From the NCBI GenBank assembly GCA_022841745.1, contig JALHQW010000041.1:1-42090 (forward strand): a stretch of DNA of 42,090 nt, in the 5' to 3' direction. The position numbers and the translations under genes were made by a program. The notes beneath the pieces were generated by a model, which searched no databases, was not told where the DNA came from, and was given only the letters and a program-made list of their open reading frames with translations. Of the stretch, positions 26,613 to 33,301 are shown one piece after another (positions within the stretch are counted from its first letter, which is position 1; every line of letters begins with the position of its first letter). Source of the stretch: Saprospiraceae bacterium. Lineage in GTDB: Bacteria; Bacteroidota; Bacteroidia; Chitinophagales; Saprospiraceae.

Positions 26613-26645
26613 AATGGCCATGCAAGGGATACTTGCATGGCCATT
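26613..26645 (+). terminator. Perfect 14-bp hairpin after the barrel gene
   Basis: AATGGCCATGCAAG (26613-26626) pairs perfectly with CTTGCATGGCCATT (26632-26645) over a five-base loop. It is preceded by a run of A and followed by TACGTTTT, so it may act in both directions. It lies 24 bases after the stop. Confidence 0.65.
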
Positions 26646-26849
26646 TACGTTTTAAGGCAATGTGGTGATGCTATTTTATTGAACCCGTTTCACCGAGTAG
26701 TACCGAATCGGAATTAATTGATATTAGGAATTGAGAAGCATTTATTTGATTATTAGTATTGTTGCTATGATTTTCAAAATTCAACCAATTTCAAAATTTT
26801 ACTAATAGCTCTTAACGCCAAGTGCACTTACTATTTTTTTTTACCTTTT

Positions 26850-26857
26850 TATCTTTG
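26850..26857 (+). promoter_or_regulatory. Candidate -7 box (TATCTTTG) only 6 bases before the ATG
   Basis: An exact TAnnTTTG match that ends 6 bases before the ATG at 26864. If used, transcription would begin at or just before the start codon, giving a leaderless or nearly leaderless mRNA. No TTG element was found upstream. Confidence 0.35.
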
Positions 26858-26863
26858 AAAAAA

Positions 26864-27352
26864 ATGAGAATAATTAATGTTTTGATATTGCTGGTTTTTG
26901 CTGCAGCAACGACTGCTACAGCCCAACCCGGTGGCGGCAAGGGCGGAGACCCTGTTCAGCGTGCAGAAATGCAGACCCAGCTGATGATTGACAGCCTTTC
27001 GCTTTCCACCAAGCAGGGCGAGAAAGTGAAGGATATCAACCTGAAGTATGCCAACAAAATAAAGGAAGCCCGTGCTGCCAACACCGATGGTGATTGGGAG
27101 AAGATGCGGGCCACCATGGACGCCATTCGCACGGAGCAGAACGCCGAACTGAAGACTGTTCTGACCCAGGAACAGTACGATCGCTGGCAGAAAATAGCCG
27201 AGGCCCAGATGCAGCGCCGTGGCGGACCTGGTGGCTCCTCCGGTGGTTCACCCGAGGACGGCGACAAAGGCAAAGGGCGTAAAGGGAAAAAAGGCGAGCA
27301 AGTTCCGCCACCCCCACCGCCGCCCCCTGCTGAGGGTGGGCAAAAGCAGTGA
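26864..27352 (+). CDS. Spy/CpxP-like periplasmic protein with Gly- and Pro-rich tail
   Basis: The ATG at 26864 (the frame is open from 26822) gives 162 residues. A signal peptide (about 1-20, NVLILLVFAAATTATA) precedes a helical region, QTQLMIDSLSLSTKQGEKV, then DINLKYANKIKEA, MRATMDAIRTEQ and LKTVLTQEQYDRWQKIAEAQ. This is the spacing of Spy/LTXXQ-type helical chaperone-like proteins. The tail is low complexity: Gly/Ser (RRGGPGGSSGGS), Lys/Gly (KGKGRKGKKG), then eight Pro. It is 92 bases upstream of the TonB-receptor-like gene, which also has a Gly/Arg-rich loop. The two are probably functionally linked, perhaps in envelope stress or metal handling (inference). Confidence 0.75.
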   Translation: MRIINVLILLVFAAATTATAQPGGGKGGDPVQRAEMQTQLMIDSLSLSTKQGEKVKDINLKYANKIKEARAANTDGDWEKMRATMDAIRTEQNAELKTVLTQEQYDRWQKIAEAQMQRRGGPGGSSGGSPEDGDKGKGRKGKKGEQVPPPPPPPPAEGGQKQ

Positions 27353-27432
27353 GCAGCACAGGAATCGTCTATCCAATCCCCAAGCACATCTACCCATTCC
27401 TGCATACTATGTCCTGTAGGGATTAATTACGG

Positions 27433-27440
27433 TAATTTTG
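27433..27440 (+). promoter_or_regulatory. Candidate -7 box (TAATTTTG) only 4 bases before the ATG
   Basis: TAATTTTG matches TAnnTTTG and ends 4 bases before the ATG at 27445. With a start site a few bases downstream of the box, the mRNA would have no leader. The upstream gene ends only 92 bases away, so cotranscription is an alternative. Confidence 0.3.
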
Positions 27441-27444
27441 CCCC

Positions 27445-30306
27445 ATGAAAAATCTCCTGACCACACTCCTGCTGTTCGTTGCAACTTTTGCCTCCGCCCA
27501 AACCTTCACCATCAAAGGCAAAATCGTGGATGAAAAAAACGCCTCGCTGCCAGGTGCCAACGTGGTGCTCAGCTACCCTTGGGGCGAAATGGCCGTTGCC
27601 ACCTCCACGGAGCCCAACGGCAGCTTTGAATTGAAGAGCGTAGAAAAGGGTGGCTATCAGCTAATCGTTTCTTTTGTGGGCTACGAGGACATGAAACGGG
27701 AAGTGACCGTGACCAACAAGGATATTAACCTCGGTGCGCTGCAATTGGCAACGAGCGCAACAGAACTTGGCACCGTGACTGTAAAGGAGCAGGTGCTGCC
27801 CGGCCAGGTGAAGGGCGACACCGTTCAGTTCAACGCCGATGCCTTCAAGGTGATGAAGGACGCCAGTGCGCAGGATTTGATTGAGAAAATGCCGACCGTG
27901 ACCAACGAAGGCGGCACGGTGAAGGCGCAAGGCGAGAACATACAGCAGGTGCTCGTGGACGGCAAGCCTTTTTTCGGCAATGACCCGTCGGCGGCGCTGA
28001 AGAACCTCCCCGCCGAAATGATAGACAAAATCCAGATATTTGACCAACAGAGCGAGCAGTCGCAGTTCACCGGCGTACAGGACGGCAACACCACCAAGAC
28101 CATCAATATCGTGACCCGCAAGGGCATGAACGCCGGCCAGTTCGGTAAAGTCTATGCTGGCTATGGCTACGAGGACAAGTACCAAGCAGGCGGCAACACC
28201 AATATCTTCAAGGGCAAGCGCCGCATCTCCATCATCGGCATGTCGAACAATATCAACGTGCAGAACTTCAGCATGGACGACATCCTCGGCGTGACCGGCC
28301 AGACAGGTGGCGGCGGTGGAGGTCGGCCTAGTGGCATGGGCGGCGGCGGCGGCCGGGGTGGTGGCCGGGGTGGCCCCGGTGGTGGTGGCGCTTCCGATTT
28401 CCTCGTGCAGGCAGCTGGTGGCATAACGACGACCCATGCCATTGGCCTCAATTATTCTGATAAATGGGGCAAGAAATGGGACGTGTCGGGCAGCTATTTT
28501 TTCAACAAAACTAAAAGCGAATCGCTCAAGGAACTCAATCGCCAATTCTTCACCTCGGAGGGCATTGGTGAAGTGTACGACGAGGATTCGGATGCAAATA
28601 CGGACAATATCAACCACCGCTTGAACTTCCGGGCAACGGTGGAGTTGGACAGCTTCAACTCCCTCGTCATCCGGCCAAGGGCTACCTGGCAGACGAACGA
28701 GGGCGTTTCTTTTACGGATGGAAAAACCTTCCTCGGTACCGAATTGCGGAACGCAACTATTACTGATTTCGACTCAAAATACGATGGCCTCAGCTTCAAC
28801 AACAGCCTGCTTTGGCGCCACAAGTTCAAGAAGCAGAGCCGCACGTTTTCCATTGACCTGACCAACGGCTTCAACCCCAAAACTGGGGATAGCCACCTAC
28901 AGTCCATCAATAGCTACCTGTTCCCTGAAACCTCCTCTGACAGTCTCGACCAAAAATCCAAACTTGACGTGCAAAGCTGGAACGCCGCCGCCAACCTCGA
29001 ATACACCGAGCCGCTGACCAAGTTCAGCCAGTTGTTGCTCAGCTACCGCTACAGCTACCAACAGGAGGAATCCGACAAGCTGACCTACAACTTTAGGCCC
29101 ATCACAGGCGGCTATGACCTGCTGGACTCTACTTTGAGCAACGTTTTTTCCAACGATTACATCACCCATTCGGGCGGGGTAGGCTACAATTTCAGCAAAA
29201 GCAACGACTTCAGTTGGAACGTGCGGGCCAACTACCAATGGGCCGAACTGGCCAACCAGCCGGAGTTCCCCGCCGGACCGAACACCACTGTGCAGTTCAA
29301 GAACGTGCTGCCTTCGGCTAGCCTTCGTTACAATATTGACAAGCAGCGCAGCTTCCGCTTTTTTTATAGAACAAATACCCAGTTGCCCAGCATCAGCCAA
29401 CTGCAAAAAGTGGTGGACAACTCCAACCCGCTGCAACTCAGCACGGGCAACCCCGCCCTCGTGCAGAGCTTCCAGCACAACCTGTTCACCCGCTACCAAG
29501 CCACGAACACAGAGAAGGGCACTACGCTGTTCGCCATGCTCGGTGGCGGCCTTACCGACGACTATATAGGCACGGCCACTTGGCTGCCCGGCAGCAATAC
29601 CCCGCTCTTCGACAGCCTTGATGTCACACCCGGAGCGCAAATCCGGCAGCCCGTGAATCTCGCTGGCTACCGCAACATGCGCTCTTTCGTAAGCTATGGC
29701 TTCCCGTTGAAAAAAATCAAATCGAACCTCAGCTTCAACCTTTCCTGGAACTACAGCCGCACCCCCGGCCTCGTCAATGGCGTGGAGAACTTGGCGGACA
29801 ACCACAGCTACGTGGCGGGCATCACGCTGGCCAGCAATATCAGCACCAAATTAGACTTCAACCTTAGCTTGCGCCCAAGCTGGAACACGGCCACCAACTC
29901 CATACAGACGGCCAGCAACACCGAGTATTTCAACCAAAACAGCAGTGTGCGGCTGAACTGGATAATCTTCGAAGGATTCGTGCTGCGCACCGACCTGACC
30001 CACCAGTATTACAACGGCCTCTCAGAGGGCTTCGATCAGAATTATTGGCTATGGAATGTTGCCATCGGCAAAAAGCTGTTCAAGAACGAGCGTGGCGAAC
30101 TGGCCCTTGCCGTGAACGATGTGCTCAAGCAGAACCGCAGCATCGCCCGTACAGTGACGGAGACTTATATCGAGGACATTTGGACAAATGCCCTGCAACG
30201 CTTCTTAATGCTCAGTTTTACCTATAATATCCGGCATTTTGGAAAAGCGCCAGAGCAGAAGCCAGAAGGAGAAAGGAGATGGGAGGGTAGGCCGCCGGGG
30301 TTTTAG
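27445..30306 (+). CDS. TonB-dependent-receptor-like outer membrane barrel protein
   Basis: This 953-residue protein has a signal peptide (about 1-19, TLLLFVATFASAQ). A carboxypeptidase-regulatory-like domain (about 20-105: FTIKGKIVDEKNASLPGANV, then GSFELKSVEKGGYQLIVSFV) is next. A plug-like region follows (about 110-235: GDTVQFNADAFKVMKDASAQ, LIEKMPTVTNEGGTV, VLVDGKPFFGNDPSAALKN, IDKIQIFDQQSEQSQFTG). A long barrel comes last. An extracellular-loop candidate at about 290-315 is almost only Gly and Arg. No TonB box was recognised. The family is the outer-membrane-beta-barrel type (OMP_b-brl_3-like) rather than a SusC transporter. The substrate is unknown. The end is unusual: after the final strand-like FTYNIRHFGKAP the tail is charged (KPEGERRWEGRPPGF), beyond a normal barrel terminus. 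Confidence 0.85.
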   Translation: MKNLLTTLLLFVATFASAQTFTIKGKIVDEKNASLPGANVVLSYPWGEMAVATSTEPNGSFELKSVEKGGYQLIVSFVGYEDMKREVTVTNKDINLGALQLATSATELGTVTVKEQVLPGQVKGDTVQFNADAFKVMKDASAQDLIEKMPTVTNEGGTVKAQGENIQQVLVDGKPFFGNDPSAALKNLPAEMIDKIQIFDQQSEQSQFTGVQDGNTTKTINIVTRKGMNAGQFGKVYAGYGYEDKYQAGGNTNIFKGKRRISIIGMSNNINVQNFSMDDILGVTGQTGGGGGGRPSGMGGGGGRGGGRGGPGGGGASDFLVQAAGGITTTHAIGLNYSDKWGKKWDVSGSYFFNKTKSESLKELNRQFFTSEGIGEVYDEDSDANTDNINHRLNFRATVELDSFNSLVIRPRATWQTNEGVSFTDGKTFLGTELRNATITDFDSKYDGLSFNNSLLWRHKFKKQSRTFSIDLTNGFNPKTGDSHLQSINSYLFPETSSDSLDQKSKLDVQSWNAAANLEYTEPLTKFSQLLLSYRYSYQQEESDKLTYNFRPITGGYDLLDSTLSNVFSNDYITHSGGVGYNFSKSNDFSWNVRANYQWAELANQPEFPAGPNTTVQFKNVLPSASLRYNIDKQRSFRFFYRTNTQLPSISQLQKVVDNSNPLQLSTGNPALVQSFQHNLFTRYQATNTEKGTTLFAMLGGGLTDDYIGTATWLPGSNTPLFDSLDVTPGAQIRQPVNLAGYRNMRSFVSYGFPLKKIKSNLSFNLSWNYSRTPGLVNGVENLADNHSYVAGITLASNISTKLDFNLSLRPSWNTATNSIQTASNTEYFNQNSSVRLNWIIFEGFVLRTDLTHQYYNGLSEGFDQNYWLWNVAIGKKLFKNERGELALAVNDVLKQNRSIARTVTETYIEDIWTNALQRFLMLSFTYNIRHFGKAPEQKPEGERRWEGRPPGF

Positions 30307-30307
30307 C

Positions 30308-30345
30308 GATTTCGGATTGGGGAGATTGCGGATTTCGGATTGGGG
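30308..30345. repeat. Direct repeat of GATTTCGGATTGGGG after the barrel gene
   Basis: GATTTCGGATTGGGG occurs at 30308-30322 and again at 30331-30345, 23 bases apart, directly after the stop codon. It has the tandem-phrase composition of the G/T-rich arms of the large inverted repeats, but no complementary arm was found nearby. Confidence 0.7.
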
Positions 30346-30493
30346 GCATAGGCTGATCAAGCAATTGCTTGTAAAATTGGTAGGAGCCTCAGGAATTAAT
30401 AGTTATACAGCTTACTCTTCTATTTGAAGTCAAGGTCCAAACCAGATTTTAGTAAACCTACAGCTGTTACCGAACCAGCAAAATTGGATAAAC

Positions 30494-30922
30494 GTGAAAA
30501 TACATGCTTCCATATTAGGTTCAGCCTTAGCCTTCGTGCTGGCCACGAGCTGTTGCTGGCTGCCCTTCTTGGCTGCGGTGCTTGGGGGGGCTGCGGGGTG
30601 GTCGGCGTTCTCAGTAGGCTTGGAGAAATGGAGCGGAGCCCTGATGGCATTGGGTTTTGGCCTGGCTGGTTGGGCAGCCTGGAAGTTTTGGCAAAAAAAG
30701 AACGAGAAAACGGGCGCAATACTGGTGCTTAAAAGCCAGCTTACCTGCCCCCATTGTGGTTTTCAAAAAACGGAAACCATGCCGACCGATGCCTGCCAGT
30801 TCTTTTATGAATGTGAAAGCTGTCACCAGCTGCTTCGCCCAAAACCCGGCGATTGTTGCGTCTATTGCAGCTATGGGTCTGTGAAATGCCCGCCGATTCA
30901 AGCTGGTGCAAGTTGTTGTTGA
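30494..30922 (+). CDS. MerT-like membrane protein fused to a GDCCVxC metal-binding domain
   Basis: This 142-residue protein starts at a GTG (30494); no ATG start fits. Residues 8-30 and about 48-66 are hydrophobic helices. The first carries the Cys-Cys pair (TSCCWLP, Cys 20 and 21) typical of MerT-type mercuric transporters. The soluble C-terminal half has CPHC (85-88), Cys 101, CESC (107-110), the GDCCVYCSYG signature (119-128), KCPPI, and a terminal CC. The GDCCVxC family is annotated as heavy-metal related and is usually a separate small protein, so this is a fusion of two metal-thiol modules. It may move mercury or another soft metal. It is not in an obvious operon with mercuric reductase or MerR. 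Confidence 0.8.
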   Translation: MKIHASILGSALAFVLATSCCWLPFLAAVLGGAAGWSAFSVGLEKWSGALMALGFGLAGWAAWKFWQKKNEKTGAILVLKSQLTCPHCGFQKTETMPTDACQFFYECESCHQLLRPKPGDCCVYCSYGSVKCPPIQAGASCC

Positions 30923-30978
30923 TAATGCCGCTGTTTTTATGGTGACCTAAATCAACCCTGAATTCCCCGCCGACTTCT

Positions 30979-30986
30979 TACCTTTG
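30979..30986 (+). promoter_or_regulatory. Candidate -7 box (TACCTTTG) upstream of the desaturase
   Basis: An exact TAnnTTTG match, 173 bases upstream of the desaturase ATG, in the 237-base gap after the MerT-like gene. No -33 element is visible, and the leader would be long, so this is weak. Confidence 0.25.
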
Positions 30987-31159
30987 AACTCATTTTCAAA
31001 TTGGCTGTTTCCCAGCATCGAAACCGTCAGTTTTTACTGAATAGCATAACATAACCGCAAGCGAAAAGGAGGGACAAGGCTATCCGGAGTATTTAGCTTG
31101 TCGAATTACGGCCACACGTCTTTGTACTTTCTCCTTTTTACTTTTTTTACTTAAAGAAA

Positions 31160-32113
31160 ATGGGGTCACAAGCCGAATCAAGAGAAGATTTTTATTGGGT
31201 CGAAGACCGGGAGCCGCACTTCCAGCGCCGCAAGGACATCCTCAAAGCGCACCCAGAGGTCACCCAGTTGTTCGGGGTCAACCCCCGCTTGAAGTACGTC
31301 ACCGTTGGCATGGTCGTCGTGCAACTGACCATCGCACTTTATGCCCACCTGATGCCTTGGTGGCTGTTCCTGCTGGTCACGTTTGCCGTTGGCGCCACCC
31401 TTGCGCAGGCACTCTTCCTCGCCATACATGAAATCACGCACGACCTCGCCTTCAAAAGCAAGCTGCACAACAACCTGCTGGCCCTGTTCGCCAACCTACC
31501 TATTGTGCTGCCCTTTGCCATGTCGTTTAAGTATTACCACGGCATCCACCACTGGGACCAAGGCAAGGACGGCGAAGACCTCGACATCCCTACCGTCCTG
31601 GAGGCCAAGGTGTTCAGGGGCTTTGTGGGCAAGGTGCTATGGTTCTTCAACCAGATTGTTTTCTATGCCCTTCGCCCGACCTTGGTCAAGCCCGTGAAGC
31701 CGGATAAATGGATGATTTACAATATCATCTTCCAGGTGGCGGCGATGGCCATTTTCCTGCCCATTTTGTTCCAAAACGGTTGGTCAGGCCTGCTTTACCT
31801 GCTGCTTTCCTTGGTCTTTGCAGGTGGGCTGCACCCAACGGCAGGGCATTTCATCTCCGAGCACTACGTGTTCAAGGAAGGCCAGGAGACCTATTCCTAC
31901 TACGGCCCGCTGAATGCGCTCACGTTCAACGTCGGCTACCACAACGAGCACCACGACTTCCCACAAATACCCGGCAGCCGCTTGCCACAATTGAAGAAAT
32001 TGGCCCCAGAGTTTTACGACAACCTGGCCTCCTACAATTCATGGTCGAGGGTGATTCTGGACTTTTTGTTCCGAAAGGATATTACGCTGTATTCCCGCAC
32101 GAAACGGAAATGA
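31160..32113 (+). CDS. Sphingolipid delta-4 desaturase-like membrane enzyme
   Basis: This is a 317-residue membrane di-iron desaturase. The N-terminus, REDFYWVEDREPHFQRRKDI followed by LKAHPEV and FGVNP, matches the Lipid_DES domain of dihydroceramide delta-4 desaturases (DEGS/DES1). The three His boxes are HEITHD (residues 90-95), HGIHH (127-131) and HNEHHDFP (261-268), the last followed by IPGSRLPQLKKLAPEFYDNL as in eukaryotic homologues. Hydrophobic stretches at about 45-90, 110-125 and 185-215 give the membrane core. In eukaryotes the enzyme turns dihydroceramide into ceramide. Many Bacteroidota make dihydrosphingolipids, so a substrate is plausible. No serine palmitoyltransferase gene is in the window, so the exact substrate is inferred. 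Confidence 0.85.
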   Translation: MGSQAESREDFYWVEDREPHFQRRKDILKAHPEVTQLFGVNPRLKYVTVGMVVVQLTIALYAHLMPWWLFLLVTFAVGATLAQALFLAIHEITHDLAFKSKLHNNLLALFANLPIVLPFAMSFKYYHGIHHWDQGKDGEDLDIPTVLEAKVFRGFVGKVLWFFNQIVFYALRPTLVKPVKPDKWMIYNIIFQVAAMAIFLPILFQNGWSGLLYLLLSLVFAGGLHPTAGHFISEHYVFKEGQETYSYYGPLNALTFNVGYHNEHHDFPQIPGSRLPQLKKLAPEFYDNLASYNSWSRVILDFLFRKDITLYSRTKRK

Positions 32114-32203
32114 CAGGCTTGCCTGGCAGGGCATATCACTGCTGTGTTGATTTTTTATTTGCCATCCATCAACATGTGGGCTATCTTAGCGTTCATAAAT
32201 TGT

Positions 32204-32653
32204 ATGGCCAAGCGAATCATAGCATATCATTTTGCCTTTTTGGTATTGTTGACCAATACGTGGGTGCCTATTTTCACGCACGTATGTCATGGGCAAAAAA
32301 AGACTTGGTCTTCCGTACTGATACCTGCCAAATCCTGTTGCAACAAGCAGAAAGACAATAAAATAAAGGCTTGCCACCTCGAACAGCAGGAGGTAGAAAG
32401 CAAGGGCATTCGTCAAACTCCTTGCTGTGAAAACCGGGCTGCCTTCCTGCACGAGCACTTCGATTTTTCCAATGCATTTGCACCGTTAATGGTCAAAGAG
32501 CTTCAAAAAGCACTTCCCACACTGGGTTCCTATTCCTGGGCTTCACTAAATTCTTTTTCGGAAAACATTAAAGTTTCATTCTGGCCACATGCCCCGCCCA
32601 TACAACTACATGGGCGTAGCTTGCTCATTTTTGAGCAAATTTTCCTTTGTTAG
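32204..32653 (+). CDS. HYC_CC_PP family-like Cys-rich secreted protein
   Basis: The frame is open from 32144, but the ATG at 32204 gives 149 residues beginning AKRIIAYHFAFLVLLTNTWV, a better signal/anchor. Conserved-looking features in order are THVCHGQ (in place of HYC), SCCNKQ, a second CC in TPCCENRAAFLHEHFDF, and a late PP (HAPPIQLHG) near the C-terminus. This order of HYC-like, CC and PP motifs fits the HYC_CC_PP family of unknown function, usually found near copper or other metal genes in Bacteroidota. The family name is assigned from memory of motif order. It begins the copper island here. Confidence 0.6.
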   Translation: MAKRIIAYHFAFLVLLTNTWVPIFTHVCHGQKKTWSSVLIPAKSCCNKQKDNKIKACHLEQQEVESKGIRQTPCCENRAAFLHEHFDFSNAFAPLMVKELQKALPTLGSYSWASLNSFSENIKVSFWPHAPPIQLHGRSLLIFEQIFLC

Positions 32654-32746
32654 ACAGACTTTCTTGCCAGCAATACAGAATGGTTATTGGCTAATTTCCA
32701 TTGGTTCTTAGCTGTAATTGATGAATTTGTATTCGCATCTATATTG

Positions 32747-32780
32747 CGCAGGCTCCTGCGAGTTCGGTCAATATTGGCCG
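32747..32780 (+). promoter_or_regulatory. Two adjacent dyad-symmetric sites upstream of the HMBD lipoprotein
   Basis: CGCAGG-CT-CCTGCG (32747-32760) is a perfect 6+2+6 palindrome. CGGTCAATATTGGCCG (32765-32780) is a 16-base palindrome with one mismatched pair. They lie 38-70 bases before the gene at 32818 and could be operator sites for a metal-responsive regulator or mRNA hairpins. No further copies were seen upstream of the other copper genes. Confidence 0.4.
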
Positions 32781-32817
32781 AGTTGCTTTGTTCATTTTTC
32801 AAACTAAAAATTAAATC

Positions 32818-33027
32818 ATGAAAAATTTATTTTTGATTGGCGCTATCGCCATGACTTCCATTTTTACTGCATGCCGTGAAAACAATGCCCAACATCAGCA
32901 CGACACGCACGACGGCCACCAACATGCCGCCGCCTACCAATGCCCCATGAAATGCGAGGGCGACAAAACCTACGACAAGTCTGGCACCTGCCCGGTCTGC
33001 AAAATGGACTTGAAAGAAGTCAAGTAA
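32818..33027 (+). CDS. Small heavy-metal-binding (HMBD) lipoprotein
   Basis: This 69-residue lipoprotein has Cys 19 in the lipobox SIFTAC. A His-rich linker (about 25-38, QHQHDTHDGHQHAAA) leads into an HMBD/YHS-like module, YQCPMKCEGDKTYDKSGTCP, then VCKMDL. This module also occurs at the N-termini of CopB-type ATPases and CusB adaptors. It probably binds copper or silver in the periplasm. It is followed by a repeat-filled gap of 274 bases and then the multicopper oxidase. Confidence 0.85.
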   Translation: MKNLFLIGAIAMTSIFTACRENNAQHQHDTHDGHQHAAAYQCPMKCEGDKTYDKSGTCPVCKMDLKEVK

Positions 33028-33030
33028 CCG

Positions 33031-33126
33031 ATGAGGCTGTCTCAAAAGCCTGTCTCACATTGTAGTCGCCAAATTTATTTGGCTGACTCACTCACAAGTG
33101 GGATTTTTCTTTTGAGACGGCCTCAT
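33031..33126. mobile_element. Possible 96-bp MITE-like element with 18-bp terminal inverted repeats
   Basis: ATGAGGCTGTCTCAAAAG (33031-33048) and CTTTTGAGACGGCCTCAT (33109-33126) are complementary at 17 of 18 positions. Ends of the type GAGGCTGTCTCAAAA recall insertion-sequence termini, but there is no transposase and I see no clear target duplication. The interior contains the palindrome GCCAAATTTATTTGGC. The element may instead serve as a bidirectional terminator after the HMBD lipoprotein gene. Confidence 0.5.
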
Positions 33127-33152
33127 TCCCTACCAATCCATTTCAATGGGTG

Positions 33153-33277
33153 TAACTGGTTAGCATGGGATGTTTTGGGGTAAAAATTTTCAATTTTTAC
33201 CCCAAAAACACCCCAAAAAGTGGGAGGAGAGAAAAATGAAATTTTTCTCTCTCCTCCCACACCCACCTAAGTAGTTA
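33153..33277. repeat. Nested hairpin block upstream of the multicopper oxidase
   Basis: Hairpin 1: 33173-33188 pairs perfectly (16 bp) with 33192-33207 over a TTC loop. Hairpin 2: 33220-33237 pairs with 33241-33260 over a GAA loop, with a two-base CT bulge on the right. They are enclosed by an outer pair, TAACTGGTTAG (33153-33163) with CTAAGTAGTTA (33267-33277), with two mismatches. The block ends 24 bases before the multicopper oxidase ATG. Confidence 0.85.
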
Positions 33278-33301
33278 ACAATGGGCATTAAAATCTAACA
33301 A

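Noticed and set aside
31708-32361. 217-residue plus-strand frame overlapping the desaturase end and the HYC_CC_PP-like gene
   Set aside because: It overlaps two supported genes in another frame and contains no recognisable domain.
33031-33126. Full insertion sequence
   Set aside because: Only 96 bases lie between the inverted ends and no transposase fragment is encoded, so at most a MITE-like element is supported.
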